64,000 bases of DNA from Streptomyces sp. NRRL F-5122 (GTDB taxonomy: Bacteria; Actinomycetota; Actinomycetes; Streptomycetales; Streptomycetaceae): positions 1-64,000 of the forward strand of contig NZ_LMWH01000290.1 of assembly GCF_001507435.1 (NCBI RefSeq), read 5' to 3'. This document shows, one piece after another, positions 18,017 to 27,601 of this stretch; positions within the stretch are counted from its first letter, which is position 1; every line of letters begins with the position of its first letter. Under the pieces are notes generated by a model. It had not been told where the DNA came from. It saw only the letters and a program-made list of their open reading frames with translations, and did no database searches. The position numbers and the translations under genes were made by a program.

Positions 18017-19123
18017 TCACCGCAGCCCGTACACCCGCAGCGCGTTCCCCGCGGCGATCATCCCGCCCACCCGCTGCGCGTCCTCCGGCGACCAGGCGCC
18101 GTCCGCGACCCAGTCCCCCAGCAGTCTGGAGAGTGCCGCGCGGAACAGCCGGGCGCCCACCACATGGAGCTCCGGCAGGCCCTGGGCGCCGCTGGAGAAG
18201 AGAAGCTTGCCGAAGGGCGCCAGCTCCAGGATCTCGGCGAGCACGTCGGCGGCGCGCGCCCCCGTGCGCACCAGGGCGGCGCCCAGGTCCGCGTACACGT
18301 GCGGGAACACCGCTGCCAGATGCGCGGCGTGGCGGTGGTAGGGATAGCCGTGCAGCAGGACGAGGTCGGTGCCGAGCCCGGCCGTGGCCCGTACGAAGTC
18401 GGCGAGCAGGACCGGGTCGGTGCGGTCGATGCGCAGCCCCGGTTCACCGAGGCCCGCATGCAGCTGGAGGGGGCGGCCGGAGGCCACCGCACTCCACAGC
18501 AGATGGCGCAGCAGCACCGGATCCGACAGCGTGCCGCCCACCCGGCGGCCGGCCAGCCAGCGGCCCGCGGCGCCGCGCACCTCGCCCGGCCCGGGCGGCT
18601 CGGGCGCGAGGGCCAGACCGTGGCGCACGCCCGCCACCGAGGTGAACGCCACCGCGTGCGCCGCCGCCCCGTGGATCGACTCGGCGAGATTGGCGAGGAA
18701 CGACTCCACCGTGCCCGAGGTGTCGGCGACCTGCTCGGCGAGCAGTTCCAGACGGACGATCTCGTGTGCCTCCGCGGCTCCGGCGGAGGCCATCTCGTCG
18801 GGCCCGGTGAGATCGCCGGGCAGGCCGGTGTCGACGAGGTAGGTGGTGATGCCGCTGCCCCGCAGCAGCCGGCGCCCCGCCTCCAGGACGCCGAGTTCGC
18901 GGCGGCGGGCGAGGTAGCGGGCGGGCGGGCAGTGCGCCTCCAGATCGAGCAGCGGCGGACACCAGCGGCGCACGGCGAAACCCGTCTGGGTGTCGAAGAG
19001 GGTGGTGCCCGCCGCCGGTGGACCCTCGGTTCGCGCCAAGTGGGCCTCGAAGGTGCCGAGACCCAGCTCGGTGCGGAGCACGCCGTGGCAGTACTGATCC
19101 ACCAGGGACGGCGTTTCGATCAT
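18017..19123 (-). CDS. Amidohydrolase-family protein
   Basis: A 368-residue TIM-barrel protein of the amidohydrolase-2 type. Recognisable segments: VDQYCHGVL near the N-terminus, where a metal HxH would normally stand but only one histidine is present, GRPLQLHAGLGE, DLVLLHGYPYHRHAAHLAAVFPHVYADLG, and LLFSSGAQGLPELHVVGARLF close to the C-terminus. The barrel-end aspartate usually found after the seventh strand (SD) is not obvious (SSGA). The start at ATG 19123 has GGGGAG about five bases before it; an upstream ATG at 19147 lacks this. It may be a metal-poor or non-hydrolytic member, and its substrate is unknown. Convergent with ctaA. Confidence 0.78.
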   Translation of the reverse strand: MIETPSLVDQYCHGVLRTELGLGTFEAHLARTEGPPAAGTTLFDTQTGFAVRRWCPPLLDLEAHCPPARYLARRRELGVLEAGRRLLRGSGITTYLVDTGLPGDLTGPDEMASAGAAEAHEIVRLELLAEQVADTSGTVESFLANLAESIHGAAAHAVAFTSVAGVRHGLALAPEPPGPGEVRGAAGRWLAGRRVGGTLSDPVLLRHLLWSAVASGRPLQLHAGLGEPGLRIDRTDPVLLADFVRATAGLGTDLVLLHGYPYHRHAAHLAAVFPHVYADLGAALVRTGARAADVLAEILELAPFGKLLFSSGAQGLPELHVVGARLFRAALSRLLGDWVADGAWSPEDAQRVGGMIAAGNALRVYGLR

Positions 19124-19191
19124 CCGGACTCCCCGCGACTGGACCATGCCTGCACAGGGCCTAACGGGTGAACCGGCGTGAGGTGATGCCC

Positions 19192-19548
19192 TCAGGGGGT
19201 GCGCTTGCCGCCGACCTGGATTCCCGCCATGCGCGTCCACTCGTACGGGCCGGTCTTCACTTTTCCTGCGAACTCGCCGTCGAACGCCTCGTGAACGGTG
19301 ATGCCCGCCTGCTGCACCGCCTTCTCGGCGATGTCGTACGTCGGTGCGACGAGGTCGCCCCAGACGCCGTCCTCGCCGACCAGCACGATCCGGGCACCGC
19401 GCTGCCCGATGTAGGCCACCTGTCCCTCGGCACCGCCGTGGGCCCTGGCGAAGGCGCCGATCTCCTTGGCCAGCCGGGCGGCCCTGCGCTCGGCCTTGGC
19501 GGTCTGCTTGGCGCCGGCGCCCTCGTCAACCTGCTGCGTGTCTGCCAT
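19192..19548 (-). CDS. Conserved actinobacterial protein of unknown function
   Basis: A 118-residue cytosolic protein, MADTQQVDEGAGAKQTAKAERRAARLAKEIGAF, with a charged helical N-terminus. A compact alpha/beta domain follows: QVAYIGQRGARIVLVGEDGVWGDLVAPTYDIAEKAVQQAGITVHEAFDGEFAGKVKTGPYEWTRMAG. I do not recognise a catalytic motif. The same gene, or one very like it, sits between ctaA and ctaB in other Streptomyces, so it is a conserved neighbour of heme A biosynthesis. A TAGCAT box seven bases before the ATG suggests a leaderless message. Confidence 0.75.
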   Translation of the reverse strand: MADTQQVDEGAGAKQTAKAERRAARLAKEIGAFARAHGGAEGQVAYIGQRGARIVLVGEDGVWGDLVAPTYDIAEKAVQQAGITVHEAFDGEFAGKVKTGPYEWTRMAGIQVGGKRTP

Positions 19549-19580
19549 GGCCAGGATGCTACCGACGAGTAGATCGAACG

Positions 19581-19626
19581 GCGACGGGAGGGGTGCGTGG
19601 CCTTGACCACGCACCCCTCCCGTCGC
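19581..19626 (-). terminator. Very strong hairpin terminator downstream of ctaB
   Basis: A perfect 20-bp stem (19581-19600 with 19607-19626; inner bases GGGTGCGTGG and CCACGCACCC) and a six-base loop CCTTGA, 13 nt past the ctaB stop. It lies between ctaB and the downstream small gene on the same strand. Confidence 0.85.
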
Positions 19627-19639
19627 TCGTACGCGGGAC

Positions 19640-20620
19640 CTATCGAAGGAAGGGGTCCACCGCCACCGCCACGAAGAGCAGCGAGACATAGGTGATGCTC
19701 CAGTGGAACAGCCGCATCTCCTTGAGCTTGACGCCCGACTTCTCGGCCTTCGCCCGGTTCTGCAGCGCGTGCGCCTCCCACAGCCACCAGCCGCCGGCCG
19801 CCAGGGCCACGGTCGTGTAGAACCAGCCGGTGTAGCCGAGCGGGGTCAGGAGCAGGGACACCACGACCATCACCCAGCTGTAGATCACGATCTGCCGGGC
19901 GACCACCTTGTTGGAGGCGATGACCGGCAGCATCGGCACGCCCACGCGCGCGTAGTCCTCCTTGACCTTCATGGACAGCGGCCAGTAGTGCGGCGGCGTC
20001 CAGAAGAACATGACGAGGAACAGGACGACCGGCGCCCACGAGAGGGAGTTCGTGACGGACGACCAGCCGATGAGGACGGGAAGGCAGCCGGCGATCCCGC
20101 CCCACACGATGTTCTGCGAGGTACGCCGCTTGAGGATCATCGTGTAGACGACGACGTAGAAAAGGAGCGCTCCGAGCGACAGCCAGGCGGACAGCCAGTT
20201 GACGGTGAATCCGAACAGCAGTGTGGACACCACCGCGAGCGTGATACCGAAGGCCAGGCACTCGCGGGGGCTGACGATGCCGGTGACCAGCGGACGCTGC
20301 GAGGTGCGGTCCATGAGCGCGTCGATGTCACGGTCGATGTACATGTTCAGGGCGTTGGCACCGCCCGCGGACAGGTAGCCGCCGACGCAGGTGAGCAGCA
20401 CCAGCCGGAGGCTCGGCACCCCCTGCTGGGCGAGGAACATCACCGGAACGGTGGTGATCAGCAGCAGCTCGATGATCCGCGGCTTGGTCAGCGCCACGAA
20501 CGCCTTGACTCGGGCCCCAAGCGGCCGCTGGCCGCGGCTGCTGCTCGTACCGAGCTCCCCCACAGCCGTGACGGCATGGGGGGTGCCCCCACCCGCCGGA
20601 CGGGAATCGACGGCCGTCAC
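19640..20620 (-). CDS. ctaB: Protoheme IX farnesyltransferase (heme O synthase)
   Basis: A 326-residue UbiA-superfamily prenyltransferase that adds a farnesyl group to the 2-vinyl group of heme B. The prenyl-diphosphate site is [27 protein letters not shown] (N-x-x-x-D-x-x-x-D with the following RTxxRPL). The second motif region is [29 protein letters not shown] with the conserved HYW and DY. About nine helices are predicted. GTG 20620 is chosen because AGGGG lies six bases before it; ATG 20641 has no good site. It is the partner of ctaA and is followed by a strong terminator. Confidence 0.95.
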   Translation of the reverse strand: MTAVDSRPAGGGTPHAVTAVGELGTSSSRGQRPLGARVKAFVALTKPRIIELLLITTVPVMFLAQQGVPSLRLVLLTCVGGYLSAGGANALNMYIDRDIDALMDRTSQRPLVTGIVSPRECLAFGITLAVVSTLLFGFTVNWLSAWLSLGALLFYVVVYTMILKRRTSQNIVWGGIAGCLPVLIGWSSVTNSLSWAPVVLFLVMFFWTPPHYWPLSMKVKEDYARVGVPMLPVIASNKVVARQIVIYSWVMVVVSLLLTPLGYTGWFYTTVALAAGGWWLWEAHALQNRAKAEKSGVKLKEMRLFHWSITYVSLLFVAVAVDPFLR

Positions 20621-21006
20621 GTACACCCCTGACAGAGACATCCCAGCAAACCCACCGGCTGTGAACTCCCGGTAAAGGCTCGCGCGTACCCACGCAACTT
20701 TAGACGTTGCCCACAGCCCGCTCTTCGCGGGGGTGGGTCGTGTTGGAGCCGTCGCGACGCGGGCGGGGCACGCCCCGCCCGCGTCGGGGCGAGAGCGCAA
20801 CCACGCTCGGTTGAGCGTTCGGACGACCAGGACCGTATTCAGTCCCCGACCGGGAATCGGCCGGGTCGGGAGGCGGATCGCGGCGACTCCCGGCAGTCTG
20901 GAATGACTCGAAAAGACGCATGTACCTACGGGGGTAGGCTCAGCAGCGGCCGGTGGGCGCCCAAGTGCACCGGCATTCGACATGTGGAGAGGAGCCCTGA
21001 CCCAGG
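20621..21006. other. Divergent intergenic region ctaB/tkt
   Basis: About 385 bases without a supported gene, between the outward-facing ctaB and tkt genes. It contains a strong hairpin at 20755-20786 and a possible TAGGCT -10 box at 20935-20940 for tkt. A 35-codon open frame (20903-21010) overlaps the tkt GTG by GTGA but has mixed third-position bases, unlike Streptomyces genes, so I do not call it. Confidence 0.5.
20755..20786. terminator. Terminator-like hairpin in the divergent ctaB-tkt region
   Basis: A perfect 14-bp stem (20755-20768 with 20773-20786), inner arms GGGCGGGG and CCCCGCCC, and a CACG loop. Since both flanking genes are transcribed away from it, it does not terminate either of them. 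It may be a leader structure or the end of a small unannotated RNA. Confidence 0.5.
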
Positions 21007-23094
21007 GTGAGCACCAAGCCGACCACAAAAGACCTCGAGTGGACCGAGTTGGACCAGCGGGCCGTGGACACCGCCCGGGTTCTGGCGGCCGATGCCGTAC
21101 AGAAGGTCGGTAACGGCCACCCGGGCACGGCGATGAGCCTGGCTCCGGCCGCGTACACCCTCTTCCAGAAGGTGATGCGGCACGATCCGGCGGATCCGGC
21201 GTGGGTGGGCCGTGACCGCTTCGTCCTGTCAGCCGGCCACACGTCGCTGACCCTCTACACACAGCTCTACCTGGCCGGCTACGGTCTGGAGCTGGCCGAT
21301 CTCGAGGCGTTCCGCACCTGGGGGTCCAAGACTCCCGGTCACCCCGAGTACGGGCACACGCGCGGCGTGGAGACGACGACCGGTCCGCTGGGCCAGGGTG
21401 TGGCGAACGCGGTGGGCATGGCGATGGCCTCGCGCTACGAGCGTGGTCTGTTCGACCCGGAAGCCGCGCAGGGCACCTCGCCCTTCGACCACTTCATCTA
21501 CTGCATCGCCGGTGACGGCTGCCTCCAGGAGGGCATCTCCGCCGAGGCGTCCTCGATGGCCGGTCACCAGAAGCTCGGGAACCTGATCCTGCTGTGGGAC
21601 GACAACCACATCTCGATCGAGGGCGACACCGAGACGGCGGTGTCCGAGGACACCGTCAAGCGGTACGAGGCCTACGGCTGGCACGTCCAGCGGGTGGCAC
21701 CGAAGCCGGACGGGGACCTGGACCCGCACGCCATCTACGACGCCGTCCAGGAGGCCAAGAAGGTCACCGACCGGCCGTCGTTCATCGCGATGCGCTCGAT
21801 CATCGCCTGGCCGGCCCCGCACGCGCAGAACACCGAGGCCGCGCACGGCTCGGCCCTGGGCGAGGACGAGGTCGCGGCCACCAAGCGCGTCCTCGGCTTC
21901 GACCCGGACAAGAGCTTCGAGGTCGCCGACGAGGTCCTGACCCACACCCGCAAGGCCCTGGAGCGGGGTCACGAGGCGAGGGCCGAGTGGGAGAAGTCCT
22001 TCCAGGAGTGGCGGGGCAACAGCGCCGAGCGCGCGGCCGAGTTCGACCGCATCAGCAAGGGCGAGCTGCCCACCGGCTGGGAGGAGAAGCTCCCGGTCTT
22101 CGAGGCGGGCAAGGGCGTCGCGACGCGTGCCGCCTCCGGCAAGGTGCTGCAGGCCCTCGGCCCGGTCGTCCCCGAGCTGTGGGGCGGCTCCGCCGACCTG
22201 GCCGGCTCCAACAACACCACCATCGACAAGAACAGCTCCTTCCTGCCGGCGGACAACCCGCTCCCGGGCGCCGACCCGTACGGCCGCACGATCCACTTCG
22301 GCATCCGCGAGCACTCCATGGCCGCGGAGATGAACGGCATCACCCTGCACGGCAACACCCGCGTCTACGGCGGCACCTTCCTGGTGTTCTCCGACTACAT
22401 GCGCAACGCGGTCCGCCTGTCGGCACTGATGCACCTGCCGGTCACCTATGTGTGGACCCATGACTCCATCGGTCTGGGCGAGGACGGCCCCACGCACCAG
22501 CCGGTCGAGCACCTGGCCTCGCTGCGCGCCATCCCGGGACTGAACGTGGTCCGCCCGGCCGACGCCAACGAGACCGCGATCGCCTGGCGCGAGATCCTCA
22601 AGCGCTGGACCAAGGAGTTCGGCAAGGGCGCCCCGCACGGTCTTGCGCTGACCCGCCAGGGAGTGCCGACGTACGAGCCCAACGAGGACACCGTCCGCGG
22701 TGGTTACGTCATGTTCGAGGCGGAGGGCGGGGAGCCGCAGGTGATCCTGATCGCCACCGGCTCCGAGGTGCACATCGCCGTCGAGGCCCGCGAGCGGCTC
22801 CAGGCCGAGGGCGTCCCGACGCGCGTCGTGTCGATGCCGTGCGTGGAGTGGTTCGAGGAGCAGGACCAGGGGTACCGGGACAGCGTCCTGCCGCCTTCGG
22901 TGAGGGCGCGGGTCTCGGTCGAGGCCGGGATCGGCCTCACCTGGCACCGGTTCGTCGGAGACGCGGGCCGCATCGTTTCCCTGGAGCACTTCGGTGCTTC
23001 GGCCGACGGCAAGGTCCTTTTCCGCGAGTTCGGCTTCACTGCCGAGAACGTCGCATCCGCCGCCCGGGAATCGATCGCCGCAGCCCAGCGCTGA
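21007..23094 (+). CDS. tkt: Transketolase
   Basis: A 695-residue thiamine-diphosphate enzyme of the non-oxidative pentose phosphate pathway, moving two-carbon units between ketoses and aldoses. Domains: TPP-binding PP domain (about 10-330) with [17 protein letters not shown] and the cofactor motif [18 protein letters not shown] followed by [14 protein letters not shown]; the Pyr domain (about 360-540) with [15 protein letters not shown] (catalytic Glu) and [24 protein letters not shown]; and the C-terminal domain. It starts at GTG 21007; the GGAGAGGAG motif is 12-13 bases upstream, unusually far. First gene of tkt-tal-zwf-opcA-pgl, 34 bases before tal. Confidence 0.97.
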   Translation: MSTKPTTKDLEWTELDQRAVDTARVLAADAVQKVGNGHPGTAMSLAPAAYTLFQKVMRHDPADPAWVGRDRFVLSAGHTSLTLYTQLYLAGYGLELADLEAFRTWGSKTPGHPEYGHTRGVETTTGPLGQGVANAVGMAMASRYERGLFDPEAAQGTSPFDHFIYCIAGDGCLQEGISAEASSMAGHQKLGNLILLWDDNHISIEGDTETAVSEDTVKRYEAYGWHVQRVAPKPDGDLDPHAIYDAVQEAKKVTDRPSFIAMRSIIAWPAPHAQNTEAAHGSALGEDEVAATKRVLGFDPDKSFEVADEVLTHTRKALERGHEARAEWEKSFQEWRGNSAERAAEFDRISKGELPTGWEEKLPVFEAGKGVATRAASGKVLQALGPVVPELWGGSADLAGSNNTTIDKNSSFLPADNPLPGADPYGRTIHFGIREHSMAAEMNGITLHGNTRVYGGTFLVFSDYMRNAVRLSALMHLPVTYVWTHDSIGLGEDGPTHQPVEHLASLRAIPGLNVVRPADANETAIAWREILKRWTKEFGKGAPHGLALTRQGVPTYEPNEDTVRGGYVMFEAEGGEPQVILIATGSEVHIAVEARERLQAEGVPTRVVSMPCVEWFEEQDQGYRDSVLPPSVRARVSVEAGIGLTWHRFVGDAGRIVSLEHFGASADGKVLFREFGFTAENVASAARESIAAAQR

Positions 23095-23128
23095 CGCTGA
23101 TATACGACACGTAGGAGATGCATTTTCC

Positions 23129-24247
23129 ATGACAGACGCACTGAAGCGCCTCTCCGAAGAAGGCGTCGCGATCTGGCTGGACGACCTGTCGCGCAAGCGG
23201 ATCACGTCCGGCAACCTCGCCGAACTGATCGACCAGCAGCACGTCGTGGGCGTCACCACCAACCCGACGATCTTCCAGAAGGCCATCTCGTCGGGCGACG
23301 GCTACGAGCAGCAGCTCGCCGACCTCGCCGCCCGCAAGGTCACCGTCGAAGAGGCGGTCCGCATGATCACCACGGCGGACGTCCGGGACGCCGCCGACAT
23401 CCTGCGTCCGGTGTACGACGCCACGCAGGGCCAGGACGGCCGGGTGTCGATCGAGGTCGACCCCCGTCTCGCGCACAACACCCGGGCCACCGTCGCCGAG
23501 GCCAAGCAGCTCGCCTGGCTGGTCGACCGTCCCAACACCCTCATCAAGATCCCGGCCACCAAGGCGGGCCTGCCGGCGATCGCCGAGACCATCGGTCACG
23601 GCATCAGCGTCAACGTCACGCTGATCTTCTCGCTGGAGCGCTACCGCGAGGTCATGGACGCCTACCTCACCGGTCTGGAGAAGGCCAAGGAGCGCGGCCT
23701 GGACCTGTCCCTGATCCACTCGGTGGCGTCCTTCTTCGTGTCCCGTGTGGACACCGAGATCGACAAGCGGATCGACGCCCTGGGGACGCCGGAGGCCAAG
23801 GCGCTGCGCGGCAAGGCGGCCATCGCCAACGCGCGGCTCGCCTACCAGGCGTACGAGGAGGTGTTCGGCAGCGACCGATGGCTCGCCCTGGAGAAGGCGG
23901 GCGCCAACAAGCAGCGCCCGCTGTGGGCCTCCACCGGTGTCAAGGACCCCGCCTACAAGGACACCATGTACGTGGTGGACCTGGTGGCGCCCAACACCGT
24001 GAACACCATGCCCGAGGCCACTCTGGTGGCCACCGAGGACCACGGCGAGATCCGCGGCAACACCGTCGCCGGAACCTACGAGCAGGCGCGCGCCGAGCTC
24101 GACGCGGTCGAGGGACTCGGGATCTCGTACGACGACGTGGTCCAGCTGCTGGAGGACGAGGGCGTCGACAAGTTCGAGTCCTCCTGGAACGACCTGCTCA
24201 AGTCGACCGAGGCGGAGCTCCAGCGCCTCGCCCCCTCGGAGGGCTGA
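23129..24247 (+). CDS. tal: Transaldolase
   Basis: A 372-residue TIM-barrel aldolase transferring a dihydroxyacetone unit from sedoheptulose-7-phosphate to glyceraldehyde-3-phosphate. Motifs: [15 protein letters not shown] at the first strand, [13 protein letters not shown], and [16 protein letters not shown], which contains the Schiff-base lysine. [18 protein letters not shown] and [18 protein letters not shown] are further family blocks. The length fits the actinobacterial/Tal-2 group. It lies between tkt and zwf, four bases before the zwf TTG, consistent with one operon. Confidence 0.96.
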   Translation: MTDALKRLSEEGVAIWLDDLSRKRITSGNLAELIDQQHVVGVTTNPTIFQKAISSGDGYEQQLADLAARKVTVEEAVRMITTADVRDAADILRPVYDATQGQDGRVSIEVDPRLAHNTRATVAEAKQLAWLVDRPNTLIKIPATKAGLPAIAETIGHGISVNVTLIFSLERYREVMDAYLTGLEKAKERGLDLSLIHSVASFFVSRVDTEIDKRIDALGTPEAKALRGKAAIANARLAYQAYEEVFGSDRWLALEKAGANKQRPLWASTGVKDPAYKDTMYVVDLVAPNTVNTMPEATLVATEDHGEIRGNTVAGTYEQARAELDAVEGLGISYDDVVQLLEDEGVDKFESSWNDLLKSTEAELQRLAPSEG

Positions 24248-24251
24248 CATC

Positions 24252-25693
24252 TTGACATCCGTACACGGAGCGAATCCGCTTCGTGACGCCGCGGACCGAC
24301 GGCTCCCGCGTATCGCGGGGCCGTCGGGCCTGGTGATCTTCGGCGTCACGGGCGATTTGTCACGTAAAAAGCTGATGCCTGCTGTTTACGACCTGGCCAA
24401 CCGCGGTCTGCTGCCGCCGGGCTTCTCGCTCGTCGGCTTCGCCCGCCGGGAGTGGCAGAACGAGGACTTCGCCAAGGAGGTCCACGACGCGGTCAAGGAG
24501 CACGCCCGTACGCCGTTCCGCGAGGAGGTCTGGCAGCAGCTCATCCAGGGGATGCGCTTCGTCCAGGGCACCTTCGACGACGACGACGCGTTCGAGCGGC
24601 TGCGCTCCACCATCGAGGAGCTGGACAAGGCGCAGGGCACGGGCGGCAACTTCGCCTTCTACCTGTCGGTGCCGCCGAAGTCCTTCCCGGTGGTCATCCA
24701 GCAGCTGAAGAAGCACGGTCTGGCCGACCAGACCGGCGGCTCCTGGCGGCGCGCGGTCATCGAGAAGCCGTTCGGACACGACCTGAAGTCGGCCGAGGAC
24801 CTCAACAAGGTCGTGCACGAGGTCTTCGCTCCGGACCAGGTCTTCCGCATCGACCACTACCTGGGCAAGGAGACCGTCCAGAACATCCTGGCGCTGCGCT
24901 TCGCCAACACCATGTTCGAGCCGATCTGGAACCGGTCCTTCGTGGACCATGTGCAGATCACCATGGCCGAGGACATCGGCATCGGCGGCCGGGCCGGCTA
25001 CTACGACGGCATCGGCGCCGCCCGGGACGTCATCCAGAACCACCCGTGCGACTGCCCTCGGAACTCGGACGGGACACCGTGTTCGCGCAGTACGCGGCCG
25101 GCTGGCAGGGCGGCGAGAAGGCCGTCGGCTACCTCCAGGAGGAGGGCATCGACCCCGCGTCGCGCACCGACACCTACGCCGCGGTGAAGCTGGGCATCGA
25201 CAACCGCCGCTGGGCGGGCGTCCCCTTCTACCTGCGTACCGGCAAGCGCCTGGGCCGGCGGGTCACCGAGATCGCGGTCGTCTTCCAGCGCGCGCCGCAC
25301 TCCCCGTTCGACACCACCGCGACCGAGGAACTGGGCCAGAACGCGGTTGTCATCCGCGTCCAGCCCGACGAGGGCGTCACCGTCCGCTTCGGTTCGAAGG
25401 TGCCGGGCACCTCGATGGAGATCCGGGACGTGTCCATGGACTTCGCCTACGGGGAGTCCTTCACGGAGTCCAGCCCCGAAGCGTACGAGCGCCTGATCCT
25501 GGACGTCCTGCTCGGCGACTCGAACCTCTTCCCGCGCACCGAGGAGGTCGAGCTGTCCTGGAAGATCCTCGACCCGATCGAGGAGTACTGGGATGCGCAC
25601 GGCAAGCCCGCGCAGTACCCCGCCGGTACCTGGGGGCCGCGCGAGGCCGACGAGATGCTCGCACGAGACGGACGGAGCTGGCGCCGGCCATGA
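24252..25693 (+). pseudogene. zwf: Glucose-6-phosphate dehydrogenase gene broken by an internal out-of-frame deletion
   Basis: The first part (TTG 24252 to about 25043) encodes a normal N-terminal 264 residues: NADP site GVTGDLSRKKLMPA, substrate/active-site RIDHYLGKE and GIGAARDVIQNH. After NH the frame continues into unrelated residues to a stop at 25187. Homology resumes in another frame at about 25046 (VRLPSELGRDTV) and runs normally through GWQGGEKAVGYLQEEG, NRRWAGVPFYLRTGKRLGRR to SWRRP, stop 25693, overlapping opcA by ATGA. In other Streptomyces a conserved segment of about 31 residues (LLQLLALTAMEEP...) joins these blocks. Roughly 91 bases are therefore missing and the frame is shifted. 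An assembly error cannot be excluded. If real, this copy yields no active enzyme and the cell needs another zwf or an Entner-Doudoroff/NADPH alternative. Confidence 0.85.
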
Positions 25694-26757
25694 AGATCGA
25701 CCTCACGGACACCACGGCCAGCAAGATCAACAAGGCGCTGGTGCAGGGCCGCCGTGCCATCGGCACGCCCGCCGTGGGCATGGTGCTCACCCTTGTCATC
25801 GTCACCGACGAGGAGAACGCCTACGACGCCCTCAAGGCGGCCAACGAGGCCTCGCGCGAGCACCCCTCGCGCACCCTCGTGGTGGTCAAGCGCGTCTCGC
25901 GCTCCCCGCGCGACCGCACCACGTCGCGTCTGGACGCCGAGGTCAGGGTCGGGGCCGACGCCGGCACCGGTGAGACGGTGATCCTGCGGCTGTACGGCGA
26001 GGTCGTGAACCACGCCCAGTCCGTCGTGCTGCCGCTGCTGCTGCCCGACGCGCCGGTCGTCGCCTGGTGGCCGGTGAACGCTCCGCTCGACCCGGCCAAC
26101 GATCCGCTGGGTGCGCTCGCCCAGCGCCGCGTCACCGACTCCTACACCGCCGAGGCACCGGTGCGGGAGCTGAACGCCCGCGCCGACGCCTACACGCCCG
26201 GTGACACCGACCTGTCGTGGACCCGCATCACGCCGTGGCGCTCCATGCTGGCCGCCGCCCTCGACCAGGTCGTCTGCGACGTCCAGGGTGTCGAGGTGGA
26301 GGGTGAGGAGTTCAACCCCAGCTGCGAGCTGCTGGCCATGTGGCTCGCGGACCGGCTGAGCGTTCCCGTCAAGCGCTCCCTCTCCTCCGGGCCCGGCCTC
26401 ACCGCGGTCCGGATGCGCACGAGCTGCGGCCCGATCGTCCTGGACCGGGCGGACGGCTCGCTGGCCACGCTGTCCATCCACGGGCAGCCCGACCGCGCGG
26501 TGGCGCTCAAGCGCCGCGAGACGGCCGAGCTGATCGCGGAGGAGCTGCGCAGGCTCGACCCGGACGACACATACGCGTCCGCACTGCGCTTCGGCGTGGA
26601 CCGGCTGGGCAACGGGGCGGAGCGCACGGACGCGGCCGAGCCGTCCGGTACCGAAGAGGCGGGGGCGTCGGACGCCGCACCGGCCCAGGGCGCGGTGCAG
26701 GCCCCGGAGCCGGGGGCGGCCGAGAAGGACCGGTCGAAGAAGGCGGCGGCGAAGTGA
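25690..26757 (+). CDS. opcA: Glucose-6-phosphate dehydrogenase assembly protein OpcA
   Basis: A 355-residue actinobacterial OpcA, a partner that allosterically activates or assembles G6PDH. It begins MKIDLTDTTASKINKALVQGRRAIG and contains AYDALKAANEASREHPSRTLVVVKR, VVLPLLLPDAPVVAWWPVNAPLDPANDPLG and DTDLSWTRITPWRSMLAAALDQ, all family blocks. The last 45 residues are a low-complexity Ala/Glu/Pro tail ending in KKAAAK. Its ATG overlaps the zwf stop. It looks intact, which is interesting because its partner gene is broken here: either the damage is recent, a second Zwf uses this OpcA, or the zwf lesion is an error. Confidence 0.95.
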   Translation: MKIDLTDTTASKINKALVQGRRAIGTPAVGMVLTLVIVTDEENAYDALKAANEASREHPSRTLVVVKRVSRSPRDRTTSRLDAEVRVGADAGTGETVILRLYGEVVNHAQSVVLPLLLPDAPVVAWWPVNAPLDPANDPLGALAQRRVTDSYTAEAPVRELNARADAYTPGDTDLSWTRITPWRSMLAAALDQVVCDVQGVEVEGEEFNPSCELLAMWLADRLSVPVKRSLSSGPGLTAVRMRTSCGPIVLDRADGSLATLSIHGQPDRAVALKRRETAELIAEELRRLDPDDTYASALRFGVDRLGNGAERTDAAEPSGTEEAGASDAAPAQGAVQAPEPGAAEKDRSKKAAAK

Positions 26758-27536
26758 GCACTCCTCAGCTCGTCGTGCACCGCGACAAGGAACTGATGGC
26801 CCAGGCCGCGGCGGCCAGGCTGATCACCAAGGTCGTGGACGCCCAGGCCTCTCGCGGCTCCGCCTCGGTCGTGCTCACCGGCGGGCGCAACGGCAACGGC
26901 CTGCTGGCCGCACTCGCCGCCGCGCCCGCCCGGGACGCCGTCGACTGGAGCCGGATCGACCTGTGGTGGGGCGACGAGCGGTATCTGCCCGAGGGCGACC
27001 CGGAGCGCAACTACACCCAGGCGTGCGAGGCGCTGCTCGACGCCGTACCCCTGAACCCGAAGCGCGTGCACCCCATGCCCGCGTCGGACGGCCCGCACGG
27101 TGCCGGGGTGGAGGCCGCGGCGGAGGCCTACGCCGCGGAGCTGGCCCGGTCCGCGGGCCCCGAGAACCACGGCGCGGTGCCCACCTTCGACGTCCTGATG
27201 CTGGGGGTCGGGCCCGACACGCACGTGGCGTCGCTCTTCCCCGAACTGCCCGCGGTGCGGGAGACGGAGCGGACGGTGGTCGGCGTCCACGGCGCGCCGA
27301 AGCCGCCGCCCACCCGGGTCACACTGACCCTCCCGGCGATCCGGTCGGCCCGAGAGGTGTGGCTGCTGGCGGCGGGCGAGGACAAGGCGCAGGCGGTGGC
27401 CATCGCGCTGTCCGGCGCCGGGGAGATCCAGGCGCCCGCGGCCGGCGCGTACGGCAGGTCACGCACGCTGTGGCTGCTGGACGCGGCGGCGGCGGCACAG
27501 CTCCCGCGTTCGCTGTATCCGCCGGCATCGGCCTGA
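26754..27536 (+). CDS. pgl: 6-phosphogluconolactonase
   Basis: A 260-residue DevB/SOL-family lactonase that hydrolyses 6-phosphogluconolactone, the product of G6PDH. Motifs: SVVLTGGRNGNGLLAAL (phosphate site), RIDLWWGDERYLPEGDPERNYTQA and FDVLMLGVGPDTHVASLFPE, where the usual GxGxDGHxASLFP reads GVGPDTHVASLFP. TRVTLTLPAIRSAREVWLLAAGEDKA completes the pattern. GTG 26754 overlaps the opcA stop. Last gene of the operon; a bidirectional terminator follows within 15 bases. Confidence 0.95.
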   Translation: MSTPQLVVHRDKELMAQAAAARLITKVVDAQASRGSASVVLTGGRNGNGLLAALAAAPARDAVDWSRIDLWWGDERYLPEGDPERNYTQACEALLDAVPLNPKRVHPMPASDGPHGAGVEAAAEAYAAELARSAGPENHGAVPTFDVLMLGVGPDTHVASLFPELPAVRETERTVVGVHGAPKPPPTRVTLTLPAIRSAREVWLLAAGEDKAQAVAIALSGAGEIQAPAAGAYGRSRTLWLLDAAAAAQLPRSLYPPASA

Positions 27537-27549
27537 GGAACGGCTTCGT

Positions 27550-27591
27550 GTGCGAAGGCAGGACGGGTTCCCTCCCGTCCGGCCTTCGCAC
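27550..27591. terminator. Bidirectional terminator between pgl and the sugar ABC operon
   Basis: A 10-bp stem (GTGCGAAGGC 27550-27559 with GCCTTCGCAC 27582-27591) carries, after one mismatch, a second 7-bp stem (GGACGGG/CCCGTCC) and a six-base loop. It is placed between two convergent operons and can serve both. Confidence 0.8.
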
Positions 27592-27601
27592 GCGAGCGGG
27601 G

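Noticed and set aside
20903..21010. A 35-codon frame overlapping the tkt start by GTGA
   Set aside because: The third codon positions are mixed, unlike Streptomyces genes, there is no clear ribosome site, and a possible tkt -10 box lies inside it.
24252..25693. Programmed frameshifting in zwf
   Set aside because: A slip would join the frames but could not supply the roughly 30 conserved residues that are missing. No slippery heptamer is seen.
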